From NCBI RefSeq assembly GCF_900101815.1, contig NZ_FNAO01000009.1, positions 62,001 to 126,000 of the forward strand: a DNA stretch of 64,000 nucleotides, given 5' to 3'. Source of the DNA: Pricia antarctica (GTDB taxonomy: Bacteria; Bacteroidota; Bacteroidia; Flavobacteriales; Flavobacteriaceae). Under the pieces are notes generated by a model. It searched no databases, was not told the origin of the DNA, and worked only from the letters and a program-made list of their open reading frames with translations. Positions within the stretch are counted from its first letter, which is position 1; each line of letters opens with the position of its first letter. This document shows positions 54,547 through 62,659 of the stretch, piece after piece. Position numbers and translations under genes: made by a program.

Positions 54547-55542
54547 TTAATTATACGCCCATGTCAAGTATATCGACCCCCAGGTAAAGCCTCCGCCGAA
54601 AGCTGCAAACACAAGGTTGTCTCCTTTTTTAAGCTGTTTCTCATAATCGTACAACAATAGGGGCAGGGTTCCCGATGTGGTGTTCCCGTAGCGTTGAATG
54701 TTCATCATCACTTTCGAACTATCAATGCCCATTCGGCTGGCCGTCGCATCGATAATCCGCCTATTGGCCTGGTGGGGCACCAACCAAGCTACGTCTTTAT
54801 GATCTAGATCGTTCTGCCGCATAATTCGCGCCGCCACGTCGGCCATATTCGAAACGGCGAACTTAAATACCGTTTTCCCTTCTTGATAAATGAAATGTTT
54901 TCTGTTTTTGACTGTTTCTTCGGTCGCCGGCATTAAAGAACCACCGGCATCCATGCCCAAAAATTTTCTCCCGTTGCCATCTGCCCGAAGATATTCGTCT
55001 TGCAGACCAAGGCCCTCATCGTTCGGTTCGAAAAGCACCGCCCCGGCTCCGTCACCAAAAATAATGCATGTGGTACGGTCGGTATAGTCGATGATGGACG
55101 ACATTTTATCCGCACCGATCAGCAGCACTTTTTTATATCTGCCGGACTGAATATAGCTCGCCGCGGTCGACATCCCAAAAAGAAAACTGGAACAGGCGGC
55201 CAATAGGTCATAGGCAAAAGCATTTTTTGCCCCTATTTCGGATGCTACGAAAGCAGCTGTCGAAGCTACCATACTGTCCGGTGTAGCGGTAGCTACGATA
55301 ACCAAGTCGATTTCCCCAGGATTTATATTTTTTCTTCGGATAAGGTCTTTGGCAGCCTTTATGGCCAAGAATGAAGTACCTTCGCCCTCTTCAGGTTTTA
55401 AAATGCGCCTTTCCTTGATTCCGGTTCGGGTGACAATCCACTCATCGTTGGTATCGACCATACCTTCTAGCATTTGATTGGTCAGCACAAATTTTGGCAC
55501 GTAACCCCCTACAGCCGTAATCGCTGCCGTTAATCTACCCAT
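54547..55542 (-). CDS. fabH: 3-oxoacyl-ACP synthase III
   Basis: Starts fatty acid chains by condensing acyl-CoA with malonyl-ACP. The 331-residue product has C117 in YDLLAACSSFLFG, His in WLVPHQANRRI and Asn in QRYGNTTSGTLP, plus the NDEWIVTRTGIKERR start region. The preceding rpmF ends in a terminator 220 nt upstream, so fabH probably has its own promoter. Confidence 0.96.
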   Translation of the reverse strand: MGRLTAAITAVGGYVPKFVLTNQMLEGMVDTNDEWIVTRTGIKERRILKPEEGEGTSFLAIKAAKDLIRRKNINPGEIDLVIVATATPDSMVASTAAFVASEIGAKNAFAYDLLAACSSFLFGMSTAASYIQSGRYKKVLLIGADKMSSIIDYTDRTTCIIFGDGAGAVLFEPNDEGLGLQDEYLRADGNGRKFLGMDAGGSLMPATEETVKNRKHFIYQEGKTVFKFAVSNMADVAARIMRQNDLDHKDVAWLVPHQANRRIIDATASRMGIDSSKVMMNIQRYGNTTSGTLPLLLYDYEKQLKKGDNLVFAAFGGGFTWGSIYLTWAYN

Positions 55543-55761
55543 CTTACGTCGGTTTGATCTAAAATCCTTTGAAAATCCCTTAAAACTCGTGAAAATTAAT
55601 CATTTTCCATGAAAAATATTCCAAAAACCAAGTGTTTTTAAAATATAAGCCCACCCATTGATTCTAAAACCACAAAATACAACATCACCTTAGTATATCC
55701 ATAGATTATTGTAGCTCCGATAAGGCGTGCATTGCAACAAGAAATTTCCATCCATAAAAAA

Positions 55762-55784
55762 ACTCCCGCTTACATCACGGGAGT
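55762..55784 (-). terminator. Terminator after rpmF
   Basis: Perfect 7-bp stem ACTCCCG / CGGGAGT with a 9-nt loop. Read on the minus strand a run of seven T follows the second arm. It separates DUF177-rpmF from fabH. Confidence 0.85.
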
Positions 55785-55816
55785 CCTTGAATCTTTAAGG
55801 GTTTGGTCTATATGAC

Positions 55817-56014
55817 CTAAGCTTCGACCTCTTCGGTTTTATCGATTAAAACTTGACCTTTGTAATACAGTTTGCCCTCGTACCAGTGCGCCCTATGGAA
55901 CAGGTGCATTTCACCAGTCGTCGGATCGGTCGCCAACGTAGGGGCTACCGCTTTGTAGTGGGTTCTTCTCTTGTCTCTTCGGGTTCTCGAAATTTTTCTC
56001 TTGGGATGTGCCAT
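55817..56014 (-). CDS. rpmF: 50S ribosomal protein L32
   Basis: 65 residues with the L32 start [22 protein letters not shown]. The downstream half ([19 protein letters not shown]) lacks the zinc-binding Cys of some L32 types, as is common in Bacteroidota. It follows the DUF177 gene by 6 nt. Confidence 0.97.
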   Translation of the reverse strand: MAHPKRKISRTRRDKRRTHYKAVAPTLATDPTTGEMHLFHRAHWYEGKLYYKGQVLIDKTEEVEA

Positions 56015-56020
56015 CGTATT

Positions 56021-56554
56021 TTATTTATCCGTTAACAGTTTTTTTAATTCGTCCCATCGGGGATCGTTTTCGTTTTTATTTTCTTTTATTTGCTTGGGCT
56101 GCAATTCTTCCAGTTTTTTCAAAGCTTCCGATTGCAAACTGCCATCAAGCACCCCGGGATGTATTCGTTTCAGTGGAACGGCTAAAACCAACATTTCATA
56201 TACATACTGGGCGATATTGACCTGATGTGACCCGTGGGGAACAATCAAAATATCATCGTCATCGTCATTGTATTCGTCTCCGAACTTTACCACCAGTTCC
56301 AACTCGGCCGAAATCGGTTGGTCATAAGGTTCACTCGTCAAATCGCAATCTACATTTACCGTTCCCGTAGCTTCCATCTCGAATTCGAGCATGGTACTCA
56401 TTTTTTTTAAGGCGACATTTAGAACGATATTGGCCCCATTGAACTCATCATACCCAAAAGACTCAAAGAACGCGTTATCTACCGTATATTGAAAATTGTG
56501 TTTTCCTTGCTTTAATCCCGAGAAAGGAATGCTAAACTCCTTTTGCACCATCAT
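56021..56554 (-). CDS. DUF177 (YceD-like) protein
   Basis: 177 residues. The DUF177 core is visible: MEATGTVNVDCDLTSEPYDQPISAELELVVKFGDEY, then an acidic stretch, IAQYVYEMLVLAVPLKRIHPG, and DPRWDELKKLL at the end. Family members sit before rpmF in most bacteria and are linked to 23S rRNA metabolism. A strong promoter lies upstream, and rpmF follows after 6 nt. Confidence 0.9.
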   Translation of the reverse strand: MMVQKEFSIPFSGLKQGKHNFQYTVDNAFFESFGYDEFNGANIVLNVALKKMSTMLEFEMEATGTVNVDCDLTSEPYDQPISAELELVVKFGDEYNDDDDDILIVPHGSHQVNIAQYVYEMLVLAVPLKRIHPGVLDGSLQSEALKKLEELQPKQIKENKNENDPRWDELKKLLTDK

Positions 56555-56898
56555 TTCAACACTAATTTTAAAAACCTATATGCCTATTATGCTCCTGCTG
56601 AGTACAAAGGCGGGCGCAAAGATACTATTATTTTCATTAATACCAAACCCTTACACATGGTCTTAGCGACCGCTTTAAAGTCTTACAATGCTTGCGGCAA
56701 ATGCCGAAACCTATGTACCTTTAATCTATACAATTGTCGTTCCGTGAAAAAGCAAAAAACAATTTATCGGGAATCTTATCGCCAAGTTTTGAAAAAAATG
56801 TTTTACGGCTACGCGCAGGTCGAAGTCCGGTTTGAAATGATAGGTAGGTCCGGCAAATTTTGATACATTAGCTAAAACGACAAAGAAAAATAGTAAAA
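56555..56898. other. Divergent intergenic region upstream of DUF177 and the GAF gene
   Basis: 344 nt. It carries the DUF177-rpmF promoter (56617-56647, minus). A 106-codon plus-strand frame here looks like chance: it overlaps the promoter and has no recognisable motif. I see no other feature. Confidence 0.5.
56617..56647 (-). promoter_or_regulatory. Promoter of the DUF177-rpmF operon
   Basis: On the minus strand TTTG (56644-56647), a 19-nt spacer and TATCTTTG (56617-56624) match the Bacteroidota consensus almost exactly, 62 nt before the start codon. Confidence 0.7.
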
Positions 56899-57363
56899 AT
56901 GGATATCTTAAAACGTGAAAGCATTAGTTCCTTATTACAACGGACTCCCGTCGATTGGCAAAAAGTTCTTTCTGACTGTATTTCTTGTTTTGGTTGTTCG
57001 ACCGGAACCCTGCATTTTTTAGTAGCGAACACCGATATATTGAAATTGCAGGCCCAAATCGGTATTCCACAATTCTTACTTCCCAAAGTATCGCAGATTC
57101 CCATAGGAAAGGGCATGGCGGGTATCGCGGCTGAGAGGCGAGAACCGGTAGAAATGTGCAATCTGCAGACGGATACTTCGGGAGTAGCCCGTCCGGCAGC
57201 GAAAGAAACTAAAGTAGAAGGATCGATTGCGGTGCCTATGATGCTCGATGGCAATTTGTACGGTACGTTAGGTATTGCGAAACCGGTGCCTTATAATTTT
57301 ACCGAAAACGAACGGAACGAACTTGTAAAAATCGGGGAGGAAATCGCTAAGCATTTAGCTTAA
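56899..57363 (+). CDS. Stand-alone GAF domain protein
   Basis: 154 residues forming one GAF domain: FGCSTGTLHFLVANTDILKLQAQIGIPQFLLPKVSQIPIGKGMAGIAAERREPVEMCNL...KVEGSIAVPMMLDGNLYGTLGIAKPVPYNFTENERNEL. Small-molecule sensing or redox (free methionine sulfoxide reductase-like) roles are possible; the Cys residues present do not settle this. No output domain is attached. Confidence 0.85.
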   Translation: MDILKRESISSLLQRTPVDWQKVLSDCISCFGCSTGTLHFLVANTDILKLQAQIGIPQFLLPKVSQIPIGKGMAGIAAERREPVEMCNLQTDTSGVARPAAKETKVEGSIAVPMMLDGNLYGTLGIAKPVPYNFTENERNELVKIGEEIAKHLA

Positions 57364-57370
57364 AGCGCTA

Positions 57371-57440
57371 TTCGGCGTTCGGCGTTCGGCGTTCGGCGTT
57401 CGGCGTTCGGCGTTCAGCGTTCAGCGTTCAGCGTTCAGCG
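57371..57440. repeat. 7-bp tandem repeat, 10 copies
   Basis: Six units of TTCGGCG followed by four of TTCAGCG, 70 nt in all, filling the gap between the converging GAF and pdxA genes. The block is perfect apart from the single G-to-A switch between halves. Confidence 0.95.
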
Positions 57441-57454
57441 TAAAAAAAAGGAAA

Positions 57455-57473
57455 TTCTTGTAAACCACAAGAA
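57455..57473 (-). terminator. Terminator of pdxA
   Basis: Stem TTCTTGT / ACAAGAA with a 5-nt loop. Read on the minus strand it leads into TTTCC and a run of T, 20 nt after the pdxA stop. Confidence 0.6.
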
Positions 57474-57492
57474 AATCCCACAGAACTTTTAA

Positions 57493-58539
57493 CTATCGCC
57501 GTACCCTTTGACGCTGTAGCGGGTTCTCCGTCAGTTCTAGATATTCCTTGCGGTTCCTGAAAATTGAAATGGCAGTAAATACCGCCTCCTTGAAGGAACT
57601 AGGGTCGGCCTTGCCTTGCCCGGCGATTTCGTAGGCAGTGCCATGGTCAGGTGAGGTGCGTATCTTTGATAGACCCGCGGTAAAGTTCACGCCCCTACCA
57701 AAGGATAGGGTTTTAAACGGAATCAAGCCTTGGTCATGATATGCAGCCAAGATAGCATCGAAGTTTTTGTAATTATCCGATCCAAAAAAGCTATCGGCGG
57801 AATAGGGGCCGAATACCAGATGGCCGGCATCCGACATTTCCTTGATTATGGGTTTGAGTATCTCCTCGTCTTCCTTACCGATTACACCATTGTCCCCGCT
57901 ATGCGGATTGATACCCAAAAGAGCCACTTTGGGCGCACGAATGCCAAAATCCATCCGCAATGATTTTTCGATGGTCCTGACCTTACTTCGGATCAAGATC
58001 GGGTTAATGGCCGAAGACACGTCCTTTACGGCTACGTGATCGGTAAGCAAACCCACTTTTAATCCCTCGGTGACCATGAACATCAAGCTTTCGCCTTCAA
58101 GCTCCTGCGTAAGAAAATCGGTGTGCCCGGGAAATTTAAAGTCCTTCGTTTGAATGTTGTTCTTGTTGATGGGCGCGGTGACCAAAACATCGATGTCTCC
58201 GTTTTTCAAAGCGTCTACGGCCGCAAGTAAAGATTTCAAGGCGTATTTCCCCCCTTCTTCGGTGGCCTCGCCGAACTTGATATCGGGAATTTCCTTCCAT
58301 ACGTTGACCACATTGACTTTGCCGTCAACGGCCATTGAAGCTTCCTGAACGCCGTTGTATTTAATATCGATATTCAGTTCTTTTTGTTGAAAGGAAATGG
58401 TCTTGCTAGAGGCAAAAAGTATCGGGGTACAGAAATCCAACATCCGGGAATCCTCAAACGTCTTGAGCACGACCTCGCATCCAATACCGTTCAAATCACC
58501 TATGGAAATACCCAATTTTATTTTACCGTCTTCCTGCAT
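57493..58539 (-). CDS. pdxA: 4-hydroxythreonine-4-phosphate dehydrogenase
   Basis: An enzyme of pyridoxal phosphate synthesis. The 348-residue product has KLGISIGDLNGIGCEVVLK, VTAPINKNNIQTKDFKFPGHTDFL (metal-binding His region), LTDHVAVKDV, NPHSGDNGVIGKED and AYHDQGLIPFK, all family hallmarks. ATG 58539 is chosen because the upstream in-frame extension to 58695 overlaps the divergent ribE gene and shows no conserved sequence. Confidence 0.94.
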   Translation of the reverse strand: MQEDGKIKLGISIGDLNGIGCEVVLKTFEDSRMLDFCTPILFASSKTISFQQKELNIDIKYNGVQEASMAVDGKVNVVNVWKEIPDIKFGEATEEGGKYALKSLLAAVDALKNGDIDVLVTAPINKNNIQTKDFKFPGHTDFLTQELEGESLMFMVTEGLKVGLLTDHVAVKDVSSAINPILIRSKVRTIEKSLRMDFGIRAPKVALLGINPHSGDNGVIGKEDEEILKPIIKEMSDAGHLVFGPYSADSFFGSDNYKNFDAILAAYHDQGLIPFKTLSFGRGVNFTAGLSKIRTSPDHGTAYEIAGQGKADPSSFKEAVFTAISIFRNRKEYLELTENPLQRQRVRR

Positions 58540-58626
58540 GATATTCTTTACCTTTGTAAGGGTGAATTGATTTATACTTTTTTTTGCGATTGCACTAGCT
58601 ACAAAACTAGTTAATTTAGACGGAAT

Positions 58627-59217
58627 ATGTTTACGGGAATCATCGAAACCTTGGGGGAAATTAAGCGATTGGAGCGCGATGGGGAGAACCTTCACGTCAC
58701 CATAAAATCACCTATGGCAGAAGACCTGAAAATCGACCAGAGCGTATCCCATAACGGGGTCTGTCTAACGGTCGTAGCTCTAGACGGACAGACCTACACC
58801 GTCACCGCCATAGCCGAAACCCTTCAAAAAACGAACTTGAATCGGCTAAAGGTGGGCGAAAAGGTCAATTTAGAACGTGCGATGATATTGGGAAGCCGTT
58901 TTGATGGCCATATCGTTCAGGGCCATGTTGATCAAACCGGTGTTTGTACCGCTCGAAAAGAAGTGAACGGCAGCTGGGTATTTACCTTCGAATATGATTC
59001 TGAAATGGGCAACCCTACCATTGAAAAGGGTTCGATTACTATCGACGGCACTAGCCTTACCGTAGTGGATTCCGGTAGCAATACCTTCAGTGTGGCCATT
59101 ATTCCATACACCTACGAACATACAAGGTTTAACGCTTATGAAGTCGGCAGCGTTGTAAATTTGGAGTTCGATGTAATCGGAAAGTATGTGGCGAAGTTGA
59201 TGAAACAGAATATTTAA
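58627..59217 (+). CDS. ribE: Riboflavin synthase, alpha chain
   Basis: Forms riboflavin from two 6,7-dimethyl-8-ribityllumazine molecules. The 196-residue product has two lumazine-binding repeats: MFTGIIETLGEIKRL...VSHNGVCLTVV...NLERAM at the start, and GHIVQGHVDQTGVCTAR...GSITIDGTSLTVV...VNLEFDVIGKYV in the second half. No FMN riboswitch-like element was seen upstream. Confidence 0.96.
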   Translation: MFTGIIETLGEIKRLERDGENLHVTIKSPMAEDLKIDQSVSHNGVCLTVVALDGQTYTVTAIAETLQKTNLNRLKVGEKVNLERAMILGSRFDGHIVQGHVDQTGVCTARKEVNGSWVFTFEYDSEMGNPTIEKGSITIDGTSLTVVDSGSNTFSVAIIPYTYEHTRFNAYEVGSVVNLEFDVIGKYVAKLMKQNI

Positions 59218-59296
59218 AATCGGCAATCTGACACCCCGCTCAATCTTGAACCATGTCGTGGAACTATGCAGATCTATAGAAACAAGCTAAAAGTTT

Positions 59297-60493
59297 TCAT
59301 TCCTCAAAAAAGCTGATTGATGATCCGATCCAGGTTTCGTCGACCTGATGCGAAACATTAATCATTTCACCTTTGCTCATCCGGGTCAGATTGATTACTG
59401 GTTTCAATCGATTTTCTTCGGTACTCCAGACGTAAAGCATCCGTAGCTCCACCTTTGAATTCTTCTCATTTTTGGTTTTCACCACAGCGGCATATTTCAC
59501 TTTTTGTTGAAGGATATAGTTCTGTTTTTCTTCTATCGCTTCAATAGTTTTTTGATCGGGATGTAAATTTACACCTTGGCCCGCAAAGGAAAACAAGGGT
59601 TTCAATACATAATCCCCTAGATTTAAATTTTTTGGATAGTCGTTCAAATAATAGGATGCCGGTATGTTCTTGTGCTTTAACAAAGGCATAATGCACTTTG
59701 AAATCACGAAAAACCAATCGGGGTGGGTAACCCACCGCACGTCAAGGTCGTCGCTAAGATTGAAAGCGACATCAAGGTTTTCGATACGTTGCAGTTCGTC
59801 AAAGATAACGCGATTATAAATCCTGTGGATGGGGATTTTTCGACCGTCTTTTTCATAGAAGAGTTTTTTTCCTTGCTTAATGACCTTGGTCATACAGACC
59901 ACTTCGATACCCAAGGCCTTTTTGGTGGCCCAGAAATCGATGCGCGTCTTTTGCTTTTCGGGGAAAAGCTCCAAAAGGATGACGTTCTCCGGTTTTTCAT
60001 TTCCAAGGATTACTTCCTTGATTTCCTTGAGATAGCTTTCTTCGTTCAATCCGCTGAAATAATAATTTAGGCCCTCTTTAGGAAGGTTCGGATAGCACTT
60101 GCGATACGCCTCTCCAAGAAAAGGCTGGTAAAAGAACAAAGTCGGAAAGGCCTGCAGTTCGATAAGCTGGGGCGTAATACCCCCCTTGCCGTCATCACAA
60201 AGTCCGAAATCGATGGCCAAAAAATCAGGATTGCCCATCGGAAGCGGGGATTGTAATTCTTTTGGAATAAAGGTATCCCGTATTTTTTGGAAGTCGATTT
60301 CCCCAAGCTGTTCTATTATGGCATCACAAGCGGAAAATACATCCTTTTTTAGGTTTACATCGATAAAAACCGGTGTTTCAGAAATTCTGAAGGCACTGGG
60401 TTCCGAATAGGTGTTTTCAATATGTTTGAGTAGATCTTCGTAATATTCCGGTTTGAATTCCGCATTGAACCTATCCCTGATTTCTGATATCAT
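59297..60493 (-). CDS. Probable ATP-grasp-type ligase of unknown substrate
   Basis: 398 residues, soluble. LAIDFGLCDDGKGGITPQLIELQAFPTLF (92-120) and DYVLKPLFSFAGQGVNLH (294-311, K298) look like the metal-binding and ATP-lysine halves of an ATP-grasp fold in permuted order, reminiscent of glutathionylspermidine synthase-like ligases. I do not recognise a named family. Its ATG overlaps the amidotransferase stop (ATGA), so it is translationally coupled to that gene. It is the last gene of the ligase cluster, and context points to forming a peptide or amide bond. Confidence 0.65.
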   Translation of the reverse strand: MISEIRDRFNAEFKPEYYEDLLKHIENTYSEPSAFRISETPVFIDVNLKKDVFSACDAIIEQLGEIDFQKIRDTFIPKELQSPLPMGNPDFLAIDFGLCDDGKGGITPQLIELQAFPTLFFYQPFLGEAYRKCYPNLPKEGLNYYFSGLNEESYLKEIKEVILGNEKPENVILLELFPEKQKTRIDFWATKKALGIEVVCMTKVIKQGKKLFYEKDGRKIPIHRIYNRVIFDELQRIENLDVAFNLSDDLDVRWVTHPDWFFVISKCIMPLLKHKNIPASYYLNDYPKNLNLGDYVLKPLFSFAGQGVNLHPDQKTIEAIEEKQNYILQQKVKYAAVVKTKNEKNSKVELRMLYVWSTEENRLKPVINLTRMSKGEMINVSHQVDETWIGSSISFFEE

Positions 60494-61326
60494 ACTACTT
60501 GTAATTTTTCGATGTCTATGGCTTCCGCTGCCAACCGTAAGAAATTGGGGATAATCGTATGGTTGGTTTTCATTATCTTTTCATCGTCTACCAATTGTTC
60601 CAGCATATTGAGATATTTCCGTTTGCCGTATTTTTTAATGATGGCATTGCGCTTGTCCTCTTTCTTAAAGTGGCGCAACATCCCTTCGGAATCCGCTTCC
60701 GGATGAAACTGCACTCCAAAAATCTCCCTGCTGTAACGAATGGCCATAACTGCCCTCTCTAAAGGCACATGCGCGCGCACCTTCTCCCTACATAAGACTT
60801 TGCCCTCTAAGGTATCAAGTTTCCATTCAGAAGGACCGACAACTTGATAATCCCTTGAGTCAACGGCGTAAAATGGATTGGCCAAGCCTTCGAGCAATAT
60901 TTCATGCTCCCCGCTGTTGGTCTTAAATATAGGATAAATTCCAAAAGAGGTAGAGCGGCGCTTAGTGACCTTCGCCAGATCCCAATGCACGCAGGCCAAT
61001 TGAAACGAATGGCAAATCAAAAAAAGGTGTTTTTTATCCGGTTTCGACAGGTTATGCAAGAGCAGGGCGTCAAGAAAACCGAAATATTTAAACTCCCAAT
61101 CTTGCCCTGATATTAATGGTGATCCGGGGCCGCCGGAGGATAGATAGATGTCAAAATCATCCAATAGGGGAATCTCTTCATTGACCCTTACCTCGAAAAC
61201 TTCGTAGTGACCCTCCCTACCTTCTTGCGCCAAAAACTCGCCCGCTAGCATTTTCAGACAGCGCATACCTTCATTGGGCTCTCCGGCATTCATATCGAGA
61301 ATTGCTATTCTGTATTTGTTGATCAT
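60490..61326 (-). CDS. Class I glutamine amidotransferase-like protein
   Basis: 278 residues with the triad of class I amidotransferases: C105 in LFLICHSFQLAC, H208 and E210 in IFGVQFHPEADSEG. The oxyanion GGPGSP motif is at about 65-70. The elbow reads CHSFQ where typical amidotransferases have CxGxQ, so it may be an amidotransferase, a gamma-glutamyl peptidase or another hydrolase. The 60 C-terminal residues are basic and not part of the domain. It overlaps the next gene by 4 nt; a palindromic element separates it from the GCS2 gene upstream. Confidence 0.8.
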   Translation of the reverse strand: MINKYRIAILDMNAGEPNEGMRCLKMLAGEFLAQEGREGHYEVFEVRVNEEIPLLDDFDIYLSSGGPGSPLISGQDWEFKYFGFLDALLLHNLSKPDKKHLFLICHSFQLACVHWDLAKVTKRRSTSFGIYPIFKTNSGEHEILLEGLANPFYAVDSRDYQVVGPSEWKLDTLEGKVLCREKVRAHVPLERAVMAIRYSREIFGVQFHPEADSEGMLRHFKKEDKRNAIIKKYGKRKYLNMLEQLVDDEKIMKTNHTIIPNFLRLAAEAIDIEKLQVV

Positions 61327-61340
61327 GTTTTTTTCTAATC

Positions 61341-61501
61341 GTCATTGCGAGCTTTTCAGGCCTTTGGCCTCAAAAGCGTGGCAATCTGTTGAACATCGGC
61401 GAATGGCGTTATGAAACTACTTGCCCACTTCAACGGATTGCCACGCCAATTTGGGCTACACCCTCATTGGCTCGCAATTGTTCAGTTAAATAACGCCATT
61501 C
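61341..61501. repeat. Complex inverted-repeat element inside the ligase operon
   Basis: Three nested complementary pairs. TTGCGAGC (61345-61352) pairs with GCTCGCAA (61470-61477). A 17-nt arm at 61376-61392 pairs with 61430-61446 (16 of 17; core CGTGGCAATC / GATTGCCACG). GAATGGCGTTAT (61401-61412) pairs with ATAACGCCATTC (61490-61501). Sequences of this CATTGCGAGC...GTGGCAATC type are dispersed palindromic elements in many bacteria. There is no gene inside. Confidence 0.75.
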
Positions 61502-61534
61502 ATGCTTTAATAGTGTGTGTTCTCGATACGATGT

Positions 61535-62632
61535 CTAAAGCCCCTTCTTTGTCTGCTGCACGATATACTTTGACACATCACACAGGTCGCCAGTTTGTTC
61601 GAACACCTTAAGTTGGCGGTCGGCACCTGACCCCTGCTCGAGCATTTGATACACGTAATTCACTTCGCTTCGGCATCCGAGGTCGTCGACGACATCATCG
61701 ATGAATTCCAACAACTCGTTCATCAACTGATTAAAGTGAACTTCCTCTTCCTTGCCGAAATCGATTAGTTTGGCCTCTACGCCCCATCTTGCGGCACGCC
61801 ATTTGTTCTCGTTCAGGAGCAGGCGGCGGTAATTTTTGAAAGTCTGGTTCTTTTTGTGCATTTTATACAACTTAGCCACGATACACTGCATCAGGGCCGC
61901 GATGCAGGTCACCTCATCGACCGTCATTACGACATCACAGATCCGGAACTCGATCGTTGGATAGAACGGATGCAAACGAATGTCCCACCATATTTTTTTG
62001 GCGTTGTCAAGGCAATTGGTACGCACCAGAATATCAACGAACTTGTCATATTCTCCAACGCTGGAAAAAAAAGGCGGAATTCCGGTTCTGGGAAATTTAT
62101 CGAACACCTTGCTCCGAAATGATTTGAACCCGGTTTCGCGCCCCTCCCAAAACGGACTGTTTGTTGAAAGGGCATAGAGATGCGGCAAAAAATATCGCGC
62201 CACATTCAGTATCTCAAGGCCCTCTTCACGACTGGGGATGGCCACATGCACGTGCATGCCAAAAATGAGGTTGCCCCGTGCCACGTCTTTCATTTCCTCG
62301 ACTATTTCGTCGTATCGGGGTTTCGAAGTAATCAGCTGTTCGTGCCAAAGCGAACTGGGGTGCGTACCGGAAGCGGCCACCTTGAGACCTTCGGCATCGG
62401 CCAGTTTGATGATCTGTTGCCGAAGATAGGAAACCTCGTCCCGCACCTGATTTATGTTCTCGCATACATTGGTACCCATTTCAATCATCGACTGGTGCAT
62501 TTCTTCCTTGATTCGTTCTTGCAGCAGTACCTTGCCCCCATCGATGATTTTCGACATCTGTGACCGAAGCTTGAACGTATCGCTGTCGAGAACCTGGAAT
62601 TCTTCTTCTATACCCAGTGTGAATTTATGCAT
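61535..62632 (-). CDS. Carboxylate-amine ligase, GCS2/YbdK family
   Basis: 365 residues of the glutamate-cysteine ligase 2 family. The start HKFTLGIEEEFQVLD supplies the metal-binding Glu residues (GIEEEFQ, 7-13). GMHVHVAIPS, SVGEYDKFV, WWDIRLHPFYPTIEFRICDVVMTVDEV and LLNENKWRAARWGVEAKLIDF follow in the family order. Members join an amino acid carboxylate to an amine using ATP; YbdK has weak gamma-glutamylcysteine activity. The real substrate is unknown. It lies 27 nt after the ATP-grasp/H1 gene. Confidence 0.9.
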   Translation of the reverse strand: MHKFTLGIEEEFQVLDSDTFKLRSQMSKIIDGGKVLLQERIKEEMHQSMIEMGTNVCENINQVRDEVSYLRQQIIKLADAEGLKVAASGTHPSSLWHEQLITSKPRYDEIVEEMKDVARGNLIFGMHVHVAIPSREEGLEILNVARYFLPHLYALSTNSPFWEGRETGFKSFRSKVFDKFPRTGIPPFFSSVGEYDKFVDILVRTNCLDNAKKIWWDIRLHPFYPTIEFRICDVVMTVDEVTCIAALMQCIVAKLYKMHKKNQTFKNYRRLLLNENKWRAARWGVEAKLIDFGKEEEVHFNQLMNELLEFIDDVVDDLGCRSEVNYVYQMLEQGSGADRQLKVFEQTGDLCDVSKYIVQQTKKGL

Positions 62633-62659
62633 GTTGATGGTTTTGTTTGATCAGATTGC

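Noticed and set aside
56543-56863. 106-codon plus-strand frame in the DUF177-GAF gap
   Set aside because: It overlaps the DUF177 promoter on the other strand, has no recognisable motif and no promoter of its own.
57371-57440. CRISPR array
   Set aside because: The 7-bp units are contiguous without spacers, and there are no cas genes in the window.
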